Positions 24,526 to 32,910 of a stretch of DNA of 64,000 nucleotides are shown here, piece after piece; within the stretch, counting starts at the first letter, position 1; every line of letters begins with the position of its first letter. Made by a program: the position numbers and the translations under genes. Source of the stretch: Motiliproteus sp047633175. GTDB lineage: Bacteria > Pseudomonadota > Gammaproteobacteria > Pseudomonadales > Balneatricaceae. The stretch lies in the NCBI GenBank assembly GCA_047633175.1, contig JBLIEQ010000001.1:248001-312000 (forward strand), given 5' to 3'. The notes below the pieces were generated by a model. The model was not told the origin of the DNA, did no database searches, and saw nothing but the letters and a program-made list of their open reading frames with translations.

Positions 24526-25169
24526 CAGCGTCCCGCTCCAGAGTCCAGGGATACCTGGCGTACATTGTCACTGATACCCAACAGGTGGTGCGTCGTCAGA
24601 ATCACACTCCCTCCCTGTTCTGCATGCGCGGCGATCAGGGCTTCCTTGCGCGCCACACCGCGCTTATCGATCGCTGTAAAGGGCTCGTCCAGTATCCATA
24701 GCGGCGCACTGCTGAGATATAACCGGGCCAGACTCACACGTCTATTCTGGCCGGCTGACAAGGCGTGACAGAGGACATCCTCATAGCCAGACAGACCGAC
24801 ATTAGCCAGAGCCGCTGCGATCCCTTCGATACGGGTATGCGGGTGCAGCGCACAATACCAACGCAGGTTTTCCTCTGGGGTCAGGGTCGCTTTAACGCCG
24901 GGCAGATGGCCAAAATAGAGCAACGAGGCTAAAAACTCATCCCGCACCGCGTCGATCGGCCGGCCGCTGAGCAACAACGCACCCTCGAACGCCTGGTAAA
25001 GACCACTGAGGATACGCAGCAAGGTGGTCTTACCACTGCCGTTGGCACCTTCGATCTGGATAATCTCGCCTGGATTAAGCGCGAAGCAGAGCCCCTCGAA
25101 CAGCACCCGCTCATCACGTTCGCAGAATAGATCTTTCACCTCTAGCAGGGGGGGAGTCAAGATCGACAT
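24525..25169 (-). CDS. ccmA: Haem exporter ATP-binding protein A
   Basis: The protein has 214 residues of an ABC ATPase: Walker A GANGSGKTTLLR, signature LSAGQNRRVSLARL, Walker B PLWILDEPFTAID and the switch His in ILTTHH. It is the first gene of the ccmABCDH run. The divergent fliK-like gene starts about 210 bp away; that gap holds three CTTTCTTT-containing short repeats and no clear promoter. Confidence 0.96.
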   Translation of the reverse strand: MSILTPPLLEVKDLFCERDERVLFEGLCFALNPGEIIQIEGANGSGKTTLLRILSGLYQAFEGALLLSGRPIDAVRDEFLASLLYFGHLPGVKATLTPEENLRWYCALHPHTRIEGIAAALANVGLSGYEDVLCHALSAGQNRRVSLARLYLSSAPLWILDEPFTAIDKRGVARKEALIAAHAEQGGSVILTTHHLLGISDNVRQVSLDSGAGR

Positions 25170-25379
25170 AACCTTATAGTGAGAATATGTGTATTGGAGT
25201 GCTACTTATATTAAGAGCTTAAGAGTGCTAAGAGGCTGACCGTTATTAACCGCAGCTTTCTTTATGAACTCCGGCCTTTCTTTCTAAACCCTGACTTTCT
25301 TTATTAACTAGGTAAAGGGGCGCATTATATACGAAAAACCACCGCAGTCAGAGCCTTGCGACAACCATTAGGAGGCGTT

Positions 25380-27020
25380 TTGGTCGATCATCTCAATCCC
25401 TCCCGGTCGCAGCCCCCGATCGAAGCGCTCTCTACTCTGCAACGACTGGATCCCTTACTGGCCTCCGGGCTGCCACGCACGGCGACGGTGGTGCAGAGTA
25501 ACCTGCAGCTCCCGGCCAGCCCTGCAGCTTCCAACCCAGCGGCCACGCTCCTGGCCACAACCCCCGCAGCAGGCCAGGGTGTCGCGCCTTCGGCTACAGG
25601 CGCTGCGCCAGCGGCGAATCCTACCAGCCTCCCAGTAACCCAGGCCGAGGTCTATAAAGTACAGATCCGGCTGGAGGGACGGCTGTACGAACTACTGACC
25701 GCCCGGGCACTCGAGCCTGGCAGCAGCGTCCAGATCAGCCGTGGTGCTGATCAGAAAGTCCTGATCCAACCCTCAGCCAGCCAACCCTCAACGACACCGA
25801 CGACCCAACAGGCCGGCAGTACAGCCGCAGCGCCCAACACCCGCATCGAGCGCGTCGCTGTGCCTGCATCGACAGCGGCGTCGACGGCCGTGCTGGTCCG
25901 CATGGGCCCGGGAGAACGACTCAATGCCGAGGTTATCAGCACTCGAATCAACTCCGCAACATTACCTTCATCGACAGCGGCAACGGCATCGCCCTCTCTC
26001 GCGGCAAGCCTGGCCCTATCGGCGCCAGCCGCTGCGCCCCAAACAGACGCGGGTGGTTATCAGATTCGCATCGCCCTGCCGCAGGGCGGTACCTTTGAAC
26101 TGATCAGCCCCCGCCCGCTGCCTGCCGGAACGCAGATTCAGCTGGTGCGCGCCCCCTCAGGCACGCTCTGGGCAGAACTACCGACCGCCCAAACCCGCGC
26201 GATCGAGCAGGCACTGCGTGAGCATCTGCCCCAGCAGCAGCCACCTTCAGCCCTGTTAAACCTGCTCTCCGACGCCCAGGCCAGTGGCCAGCTGCAACAG
26301 GCCAAGCCGCTGCTTCTGAACCTGTTTCAGATCCTGCTGGGGCGTTCCCTGACCCGCCCCCGGCAAGCCGATGCCGCCAGCGTCAAGCAGCAGGTGCAGA
26401 ACAGCGGCACGCTGCTGGAAAGCAAACTGGCCCAGAACAACACCCAAGACCTCAAGCTGGATCTCAAGGCGATACTATTAAAAGTGACCCACAGCCTCGC
26501 CCAGTCCGGCCAACAAAAGGAACTGCCTGCTGCACTGAGCGAGCGCATCAGCGCGCTGACCCAGCAGGCGCTTAGCCGCGTGCTAGTTAATCAGATCACC
26601 AGCCTCGGCACCCAAACCCCTGATGCCGCTAACGAACAAAATCGTACCCTGGTGCTAGATATTCCCATCGCCTGGCACGATAAAACCGAAAACTTGCAGC
26701 TTAAGATACAGCGCGAGCCTCAGGGTGAGGATAAGGCAACGGCGACGATGCAGTATCGCTGGCAGGTTCGGCTCAATTTCGATGTGGACGAACACCGTCT
26801 GCTCGAAGCCGAGTTAACGCTGGAGGCTGACCAGATCAGCATCCTTTGGTCTGGAGACCCCGATCTAAGGCTGCAGATCGACGCGCATTTAGATCAACTC
26901 CGGCAGCGCCTGGAATCAATCGGACTGCAGGTCAAGACCCTGGGTGTACGCGAGCAGCTGCCAGAGACCGGCAGCGGCCCCAAGCCACCTCGTAACCAGC
27001 TAATAGATATTAAAACATGA
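25380..27020 (+). CDS. FliK-like flagellar hook-length control protein (second copy)
   Basis: About 546 residues from the TTG at 25380, chosen because AGGAGG lies four bases before it; the frame is open to a TTG at 25356. The first 400 residues are Ala/Pro/Gln-rich, and the C-terminus holds the Flg_hook (FliK_C) domain: a beta-rich stretch around YRWQVRLNFDVDEHRLLEAELTLEADQISILWSG. A separate, more typical fliK is at 54096-55439. This one overlaps an fhlB-like gene by 4 bp. The pair is recurrent in Pseudomonas-like flagellar loci; its exact role in export switching is not settled. Confidence 0.82.
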   Translation: MVDHLNPSRSQPPIEALSTLQRLDPLLASGLPRTATVVQSNLQLPASPAASNPAATLLATTPAAGQGVAPSATGAAPAANPTSLPVTQAEVYKVQIRLEGRLYELLTARALEPGSSVQISRGADQKVLIQPSASQPSTTPTTQQAGSTAAAPNTRIERVAVPASTAASTAVLVRMGPGERLNAEVISTRINSATLPSSTAATASPSLAASLALSAPAAAPQTDAGGYQIRIALPQGGTFELISPRPLPAGTQIQLVRAPSGTLWAELPTAQTRAIEQALREHLPQQQPPSALLNLLSDAQASGQLQQAKPLLLNLFQILLGRSLTRPRQADAASVKQQVQNSGTLLESKLAQNNTQDLKLDLKAILLKVTHSLAQSGQQKELPAALSERISALTQQALSRVLVNQITSLGTQTPDAANEQNRTLVLDIPIAWHDKTENLQLKIQREPQGEDKATATMQYRWQVRLNFDVDEHRLLEAELTLEADQISILWSGDPDLRLQIDAHLDQLRQRLESIGLQVKTLGVREQLPETGSGPKPPRNQLIDIKT

Positions 27021-27328
27021 AGGATAATGCGGACAATACGAATAAGCCGCGTAGTGCTATCGCGCTGACCTATGACAAGCTGCGCGCACCCTACCTGTCT
27101 GCCAAGGGCAAAGGTCTGATCGCCGAAGAGATTATACGTATCGCCGCAGAACAGGGCATCTTGATTTATGAAGATCCTGCGCTGGTAGAGATGCTGTCAC
27201 TGCTGCAACTCGGCCAGGATATCCCCGAATCACTCTACAAGGCGATCGCCGAAGTTATCGCCTTCGCCTATAGCCTGCGCGGCGACGACCCTCTCAACGA
27301 TCTGCGGTCAAAGCCACCAGAGGTTTGA
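27017..27328 (+). CDS. fhlB: Stand-alone FlhB C-terminal domain protein (FhlB/YlqH-like)
   Basis: The protein has 103 residues: RSAIALTYDKLRAPYLSAKGKGLIAEEIIRIAAEQGILIYEDPALVEML corresponds to the cytoplasmic part of FlhB that remains after autocleavage (here PxHYSVALKY in FlhB). It has no membrane part and no NPTH motif, as expected for FhlB. It may substitute for the FlhB C-fragment in the export switch. It overlaps the fliK-like gene by 4 bp. Confidence 0.9.
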   Translation: MKDNADNTNKPRSAIALTYDKLRAPYLSAKGKGLIAEEIIRIAAEQGILIYEDPALVEMLSLLQLGQDIPESLYKAIAEVIAFAYSLRGDDPLNDLRSKPPEV

Positions 27329-27389
27329 TTTTGTCGGGACTGTAGATATGAATAGGACCGTAGGCTGGGATGCATGTTCTTTGTGATTG

Positions 27390-27501
27390 ATTATGGAGTG
27401 TTTGTGGAAAGAGTCTCTTTGGCAAGGAAGCCAAAACGAAGCCTACATGGATCTGTCCATATATATAAGCACGGCGTCTCTTGGAACAAATACTCCATGA
27501 T
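27390..27501 (+). mobile_element. 112-bp MITE-like element, copy 1
   Basis: The ends are imperfect inverted repeats (ATTATGGAGTGTTTGT and ACAAATACTCCATGAT, 14 of 16 paired). The element is over 90% identical, in opposite orientation, to 58440-58553. It has no coding capacity but an internal hairpin (TTTGGC/GCCAAA). It lies between the convergent fhlB and rho-like genes. A REP-type GTAGGCTGGGATGCA piece is next to it at 27360. Confidence 0.85.
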
Positions 27502-27516
27502 CTGACCTTGGTTGGA

Positions 27517-28461
27517 TTAGTAACGGCCCAGCAGCGCTGCATTATTTGGGAATTCTTCCAGTAACTCGGCGAGTCTCCTGGCACCTTCTACAGGCTTAAG
27601 ATTGATGAGTTCCCTGCGCAACCTTGTTACGTTTTGGATATCTTTCGAATTCAGAAGAAGTTCCTCATGGCGCGTGCTACTTTTAGCAATATCCAGCGCG
27701 GGGAATATCCGCTGGCCCGCTATCTCTCGTGATAATACGATCTCCATATTCCCGGTGCCTTTGAACTCCTCAAAGATCACCTGATCCATCTGGCTTCCTG
27801 TATCGGCGAGTATGGTCGCCAGAATCGTAAGCGATCCGCCATCCTCAATATTTCTGGCTGCGCCAAACAATTTGCGAGGTATCTCCATGGCTCTGGCATC
27901 AAGCCCACCCGACAGGGTACGGCCGCTGCTCTTTTGCTCTGCATTATGTACGCGTGCCAGCCGGGTCAATGAATCTATAACTATCATGACATCGTGTCCT
28001 TCCCCGGCTTCCTTACGGGCGGTATCAAGCAGGTTATTGGCCACACGGACGTGATGAGCATAGGTCTCATCCGAGGAGGAGGCGTGGACCTGTGCCGACA
28101 CGCTGCGCTTAAAATCGGTCACCTCTTCCGGCCGCTCATCAATCAGTAACGCATAAAGCTTTATCTCGGGATAAGCCGTGCCCACCGCCTGACATATATG
28201 TTTTAACAGCGTCGTTTTCCCGCAGCCGGGGGGCGCTACAATCAAACCTCGCTGCCCCATTCCGATTGGCGTGATCAGATCCATCGCTCGGGTGCTGTGC
28301 TGCTGGGAGCCGGACTCCAGGCGGATGCACGGCGCAGGATGGATGGCGATACCATTTAAAAACCGCTGCCGCGGATCGGCATGAACATCCTTGACCACTG
28401 CCTCTGTTGTTTTTGAATCTATGGGTTTTTTTACCTTCAAAGATAATGTTTTTTTCGTCAT
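27517..28461 (-). CDS. Rho-like ATPase lacking the RNA-binding N-terminal domain
   Basis: The protein has 314 residues against about 420 for Rho. After a short basic start (MTKKTLSLKVKKP) it goes straight into the Rho motor: GQRGLIVAPPGCGKTTLL (Walker A), LLIDERPEEVTDFKRSV, VIDSLTRLAR (Walker B), the Q-loop SSGRTLSGGLDARA, FGAARNIEDGGSLTI and the R-loop EEFKGTGNM. The cold-shock/OB primary RNA-binding domain and N-terminal helical domain are absent. So this is a paralogue, not the normal termination factor, unless it is a truncated gene. It lies among flagellar genes with its own 166-bp upstream gap. No clear ribosome site precedes the ATG. Confidence 0.85.
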   Translation of the reverse strand: MTKKTLSLKVKKPIDSKTTEAVVKDVHADPRQRFLNGIAIHPAPCIRLESGSQQHSTRAMDLITPIGMGQRGLIVAPPGCGKTTLLKHICQAVGTAYPEIKLYALLIDERPEEVTDFKRSVSAQVHASSSDETYAHHVRVANNLLDTARKEAGEGHDVMIVIDSLTRLARVHNAEQKSSGRTLSGGLDARAMEIPRKLFGAARNIEDGGSLTILATILADTGSQMDQVIFEEFKGTGNMEIVLSREIAGQRIFPALDIAKSSTRHEELLLNSKDIQNVTRLRRELINLKPVEGARRLAELLEEFPNNAALLGRY

Positions 28462-28550
28462 AATTTTGGTTTATAGCTCTAGAAAATTAAGTGTTTATTC
28501 ACGCGGGCAGGGCTTTATTGTGATGAAAGCTGGCAAGGCGTAGCTATCGT

Positions 28551-28591
28551 CGGAATAAATTCCGACCCACAGGTTCGTAGGCTGGGATGCA
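28551..28591. repeat. REP-like intergenic repeat
   Basis: GTCGGAAT-AA-ATTCCGAC is followed by CCACAGG and GTAGGCTGGGATGCA. Related pieces lie at 27360, 42988, 44549 and 48125, all intergenic. It is between the DUF2802 gene and the rho-like gene. Confidence 0.75.
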
Positions 28592-28627
28592 CCTCAACAT
28601 CGGTGCTGGTTCGTATCGTTGCTGGTC

Positions 28628-29038
28628 TCAGTGATCCGACTTAAGAGTGGCCACGCCTTTAATTTCCCGATGTAGCAGCGCCATCAACTCGGCCTCAGGC
28701 CGGGCCAGACCACAGGAGCCGATCAGATCGTCGACATCGGCCCCCATCTCCATCAGTTTAGCGGCCTGGTTATACGCCATCGCCCCGGGGTCGCGATTCT
28801 CCATCTCCAGCTGTTTCTCGGCGGTCAGATTGAGTCGCTGCTCAACCTGCTTCAGACGCCGCCCCATACCCATAGCACCACTATTGGTAATGCGAATCTC
28901 ATTGCGCAATATATTTAACAGCGCCTGAAAGCTTCGTTGCTGCAACCGGAGTCTGTGCTGCAACCTTAGCAGCCCGAACAAGACCGATAACAACCCTATC
29001 GCCAACAACGCAACGACTATCCATAACCATGAAAACAT
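28628..29038 (-). CDS. DUF2802 protein of the chemotaxis operon
   Basis: The protein has 136 residues: an N-terminal membrane helix (WLWIVVALLAIGLLSVLFGLL), a coiled-coil-like stretch, then the conserved YNQAAKLMEMGADVDDLIGSCGLARPEAELMALLHR. DUF2802 genes commonly follow cheW in polar-flagellate gammaproteobacteria. Function unknown. It follows cheW after 10 bp. Confidence 0.88.
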   Translation of the reverse strand: MFSWLWIVVALLAIGLLSVLFGLLRLQHRLRLQQRSFQALLNILRNEIRITNSGAMGMGRRLKQVEQRLNLTAEKQLEMENRDPGAMAYNQAAKLMEMGADVDDLIGSCGLARPEAELMALLHREIKGVATLKSDH

Positions 29039-29048
29039 CAGTTTCGCC

Positions 29049-29531
29049 TTATATCATGGTGACTTCGGACCATTCATCGTCACTCATCATCTTGTCCAGC
29101 TCGACCAGAATCAGTAACCGGCCATCCTTATGGCAAACACCCTGAATAAACCTGGTGCTGTCTTCGGTGCCGACCTGAGGGGCTTTCTCAATCTCCGACT
29201 GGTTCAGATAAACCACTTCAGACACCGCGTCTACCAACACACCGATGACCTGTTTATCGACTTCGATAATGACGATACGGCTATGATCCGTAACCTCTTG
29301 CGAGGCTAAACCGAAACACTGGCGCGTATCTATAACCGTCACTACGTTGCCGCGCAGATTGATGATACCCAATACGTATGAGGGCGCTCCAGGTACAGGA
29401 GCCACCTCGCTATAGCGCAACACCTCTTGGACCTGCATGACGTTGATGCCATAACTCTCATCCTGCAGCATGAACGTTACGAACTGCAGTACCGGATCAA
29501 CAGTACCTTTGGAGGCTTTATTACTACTCAT
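29049..29531 (-). CDS. cheW: Chemotaxis coupling protein CheW
   Basis: The protein has 160 residues with the full CheW fold: LQFVTFMLQDESYGINVMQVQEVLRY, PSYVLGIINLRGNVVTVIDTRQCFGL and IGVLVDAVSEVVYL. It links receptors to CheA in polar arrays. It follows parP after 58 bp. Confidence 0.97.
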   Translation of the reverse strand: MSSNKASKGTVDPVLQFVTFMLQDESYGINVMQVQEVLRYSEVAPVPGAPSYVLGIINLRGNVVTVIDTRQCFGLASQEVTDHSRIVIIEVDKQVIGVLVDAVSEVVYLNQSEIEKAPQVGTEDSTRFIQGVCHKDGRLLILVELDKMMSDDEWSEVTMI

Positions 29532-29589
29532 ACCCTGTTCCTTTTATCCGACCTGCACCTGAATGCCTATCGATGAGCTTAACCTGGGA

Positions 29590-30387
29590 TTAGTTTAACT
29601 TGGGATTAGCACCAGGCTCAATTGACTCGTTCTGGCTCTCAAGCAGCCGCAGCAACGCGCTGACGTCTACAATGGCGCACATGTGCTCGATGACCGTCCC
29701 TGCGAGCCAGGGACGGTGGCTGCGATCGCCTCTCCAGCGAACCTGTTCAGGCTCCAGGGTGATCGCATCTTCGACGCTGTGGCATGCAAGACCCCACTCA
29801 CTACTCCCAATTAAAATGAGATATTTATAAGATTCACTGCCACTGAGAGAGCATTTTTCCGGCATCACCCAACGCGCGGTATCTATCGACTTGATCGTAC
29901 CCGCGGTTTTTGACGGCAGCAAGCCCAGATACCAGTCCGGTTGCCCGAACAGTGGCCGCAGCGGCGCCTCTATCTCTAACACGCTCCCCAGCTCTACCAG
30001 AGGTACAGCTAAGGTCAGGCCCGCGACTTTAAACAATAAACACTCAAAACGCTGCTGCGCCCAGGAGGGGCGCTCCCCGCTCCAGCTCTCGAGCGGCCGC
30101 ACCGCTGGAGCCACCACTGGAACCACCGCCGTCTCAGGCGCGGCCACCGGCTCTTCCACTGCTGCTTCCACTGCGTCTTCCACGGCTGCTTCCACAGGGA
30201 AAGACTCAGACAGGGGCGCGACCCGCGCGATGGCGTCGACAACCGGCAGATCTTCGGACAAGGCGACTGAGGTCGCATCCTCAAGCAAGGCGTTCAGGTA
30301 CTCCTGCACCGCACGTTGCGGTGCGATCGTCTGTGTCTCGACAACGGGGCTGTCAGCCACCTGCTGTACAGGGGTCGATTTAATCAC
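29590..30387 (-). CDS. parP: Array-positioning protein ParP (CheW-like C-terminus)
   Basis: The protein has 265 residues from the GTG at 30387, chosen because it overlaps the parC stop (GTGA) and has AAGAGG six bases upstream; the frame extends 20 residues further. Residues 1-110 are acidic, Ala/Val/Pro-rich linker. The C-terminal 140 residues are a CheW-like domain (FECLLFKVAGLTLAVPLVELGSVLEI, LGLLPSKTAGTIKSIDTARWVMP). Known ParP proteins hold arrays at the pole by binding ParC and CheA. Confidence 0.88.
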   Translation of the reverse strand: MIKSTPVQQVADSPVVETQTIAPQRAVQEYLNALLEDATSVALSEDLPVVDAIARVAPLSESFPVEAAVEDAVEAAVEEPVAAPETAVVPVVAPAVRPLESWSGERPSWAQQRFECLLFKVAGLTLAVPLVELGSVLEIEAPLRPLFGQPDWYLGLLPSKTAGTIKSIDTARWVMPEKCSLSGSESYKYLILIGSSEWGLACHSVEDAITLEPEQVRWRGDRSHRPWLAGTVIEHMCAIVDVSALLRLLESQNESIEPGANPKLN

Positions 30388-31193
30388 GATAACCTCTTGC
30401 CTGGGCTCTGCGGCGGCTGTAACTGATCCTGCTGCTGCTGTAGCCACCGCAGCAGCATATGATAGGCCCGCACGCCATGTGTACTGGCATCCAGCGCAGA
30501 GGGCACCACACCAACGGCGCTGGCATTACGCAGCTTGGTATCCACCGGGATCACCGCTGGCGCAACCTGCTCCGGATAAAGCTGCTTAATCACCCTTAAG
30601 CTCTGTACCGATGCCTGGGTGCGACGATCAAAAAATGTCGGCAGGATATGGTACTGGAGTTTCTCAGTACGGGCCTGGTTGATCATGGACAGCGTTCGCA
30701 CCATTCGCTCCAGCCCTTTGATCGCCAGAAACTCGGTCTGCACCGGTACGATCAATCGCCGGCAGGCGGCCAGCGCATTCACCATCAACACCCCGAGTAC
30801 CGGTGGGCTGTCGATCAGCACATAATCGAACCTGTCCCACAAAGGGACCAGCGCCCGGGACACCTTCAACCCCATTCCCCCGCTCCCCAACGACTTACGC
30901 TCGAGGGTCGCCATCGCGGTCGAGGCGGGAATAAGGGTGATACGATCATGACTGGTCTCGTGCAGCAACCGCTCGACCTGCTCTGCCGAGGTTACCGGCT
31001 TGTCAAACAAATCGTAGGCCGACTGCTCCAACGTATCCGGATCGTACCTGAAATAACTGGTCAGGGATCCGTGCGGATCCAGATCCAGCAACAACACGTC
31101 CAGGCCCTGATCGGCCAATAAACCGGCCAAGGTGACCACTGTTGTGGTTTTACCCACGCCGCCCTTCTGATTCGCTACTGCCCAGATATGCAC
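30384..31193 (-). CDS. parC: ParA-like ATPase ParC for polar chemotaxis arrays
   Basis: The protein has 269 residues. The deviant Walker A NQKGGVGKTTTVVTLAG, LLLDLDPHGSLTSYF and YVLIDSPPVLGVL are ParA/MinD hallmarks. By position (motD-parC-parP-cheW) it is ParC, which marks the flagellated pole, rather than the chromosomal ParA. It follows motD after 26 bp. Confidence 0.92.
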   Translation of the reverse strand: MHIWAVANQKGGVGKTTTVVTLAGLLADQGLDVLLLDLDPHGSLTSYFRYDPDTLEQSAYDLFDKPVTSAEQVERLLHETSHDRITLIPASTAMATLERKSLGSGGMGLKVSRALVPLWDRFDYVLIDSPPVLGVLMVNALAACRRLIVPVQTEFLAIKGLERMVRTLSMINQARTEKLQYHILPTFFDRRTQASVQSLRVIKQLYPEQVAPAVIPVDTKLRNASAVGVVPSALDASTHGVRAYHMLLRWLQQQQDQLQPPQSPGKRLS

Positions 31194-31219
31194 CTGCTGC
31201 TCCCCCTTAACTGCTGCTC

Positions 31220-32158
31220 TTAATTTGGCAGCTGTGATTCGTCACTGGTAAAGAGTACCCCGCCGGATTCGGTTTCCAAACGCTGCACCTCAGCGACGGG
31301 AGCCACAGGCTCGGCCAGATCGATCCGCTGTTGCAAGATAGTCTCCACCGCATCCTCGTCGAGGGTGCCACTGCCATAACCTGAGAGCGCACGCCGCACG
31401 CTCTCATCGCGTGAAACAATAATCACCACCCGTCGATTCTTGCTCCTGCCGCTGGCATTCAGGTTGCTGACCTTGGGTTGATACTGCGCATAGCCCGCCG
31501 CGGCCATACGCGCAGGATCAACCCCGAAGTGCGCCAGCATCCTGACCACTCCGGCGGCGCGCGCCGCCGACAGCTCCCAATTAGAGGGAAACAGGTCACT
31601 CTGCATCGGCTGATTGTCGGTATGGCCCTCAACATGGATAGGGTTAGCATAGGGCGCTAACAGGATCGCCAACGCCTCTAACATCGGATCGGCACTCAGG
31701 TTTGGTACAGCCCTGCCGCTCGCAAAAAGTACGCCGGAGCCAATCTCGATCTCAAGCCATAAATTGTTGGCCGTTATCGAGAGCTGGCCATCCGCAATAA
31801 GCTCCTGAAAACCGGCCTTAACATCGGCCTGAATCTGGGTCAGCACCTGGGACTGCGCATCCTCAGGCACCTGTTCAGCCCTTCCTGCCACTGACGCCGC
31901 CTGCTGATCGATAAGCCCGATATCGAGATCAGGCTCGCGCAGCCGGTAATCACCCACAGGGAGATTCGCACTGCGTTCGGCACCCATAAAGATACCCGAG
32001 AGCGAGGTAGACAGCGCCCTGTATTTACCTTCATTAACCGACGATATGGAGTACATCACCACAAAAAACGCCAGCAGCAGGGTGATAAAGTCCGCATAGG
32101 AGACCACCCAGCGCTCACTGCCCACCTGAGGTTCACGTGCGTGATAGCGTCTGGCCAT
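31220..32158 (-). CDS. motD: Flagellar motor stator protein MotD (MotB family)
   Basis: The protein has 312 residues. One membrane helix carries the proton-path Asp (SYADFITLLLAFFVVMYS, Asp near 23). The C-terminal OmpA-like peptidoglycan-binding domain has VEGHTDNQPMQSDLFPSNWELSAARA. It anchors the stator. It follows motC after 11 bp. Confidence 0.95.
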   Translation of the reverse strand: MARRYHAREPQVGSERWVVSYADFITLLLAFFVVMYSISSVNEGKYRALSTSLSGIFMGAERSANLPVGDYRLREPDLDIGLIDQQAASVAGRAEQVPEDAQSQVLTQIQADVKAGFQELIADGQLSITANNLWLEIEIGSGVLFASGRAVPNLSADPMLEALAILLAPYANPIHVEGHTDNQPMQSDLFPSNWELSAARAAGVVRMLAHFGVDPARMAAAGYAQYQPKVSNLNASGRSKNRRVVIIVSRDESVRRALSGYGSGTLDEDAVETILQQRIDLAEPVAPVAEVQRLETESGGVLFTSDESQLPN

Positions 32159-32169
32159 TTAGTGCCCCA

Positions 32170-32910
32170 TCAGCGGAGGTAACTTTCCAGTCGCAACCGA
32201 ATGGCGAGTGGATTATGCCCCTGGACGATCGACAGGAAGCCTTCGAGCATCATCTCATGGTACTGGTAACGTTGATGGATAACGGATCTCAACTTGCCCG
32301 CAATCGGCAGCAACACCAGGTTAGCCAGACCCACGCCGTAGACGGTTGCGACAAAGGCCGTTGCTATACCGGCGCCCAAGGCTTCAGGGGCTGCAAGATT
32401 GCTCATCACATGGATCAACCCCATCACCGCACCGATAATGCCGATGGTCGGGGCGTAGCCCCCCATGCTTTCATACACCCGGGCCGCTTGCAGATCGCGC
32501 TGCTCACGAATATTCAATTCCATCTCCATAATGTCGCGAATAGACTCTTTATCGTTACCATCTGCGATCAGTTGCAGCCCTTTGCGCAGGAAGGCATCTT
32601 TTTCCTGCTCCGCCTGTTTTTCCAGTCCGATCAAACCAAAACGCCGTGTTTGCGTGCTCCAGCTGACTACCTTCTCGGTGCCTGCGGCAAAGTTAAGCAC
32701 GGGAGGGGTGAACACCCAGCTGAGCATGCTCAACGCCCTGTGCCCCTCAGACACAGAAAACTGCAGCAACCCGGCGCCCAGCGTACCGCCGAACACGATA
32801 AGGGCCGCAGCACCATTGAGGAGAGTATCGAGCTGACCGCCCCCCAGCAGCTGGCCACCAAAAACGGCCCCCAGAGCCAGTAATACGCCCAGCAGGCTAA
32901 GGCGATCCAT
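32170..32910 (-). CDS. motC: Flagellar motor stator protein MotC (MotA family)
   Basis: The protein has 246 residues with four membrane helices. The cytoplasmic loop and the last two helices carry MGGYAPTIGIIGAVMGLIHVM and GAGIATAFVATVYGVGLANLV, the MotA/PomA pattern. Paired with MotD it forms a secondary stator as in Pseudomonas. Its ATG shares one base with the cheB stop. Confidence 0.95.
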   Translation of the reverse strand: MDRLSLLGVLLALGAVFGGQLLGGGQLDTLLNGAAALIVFGGTLGAGLLQFSVSEGHRALSMLSWVFTPPVLNFAAGTEKVVSWSTQTRRFGLIGLEKQAEQEKDAFLRKGLQLIADGNDKESIRDIMEMELNIREQRDLQAARVYESMGGYAPTIGIIGAVMGLIHVMSNLAAPEALGAGIATAFVATVYGVGLANLVLLPIAGKLRSVIHQRYQYHEMMLEGFLSIVQGHNPLAIRLRLESYLR

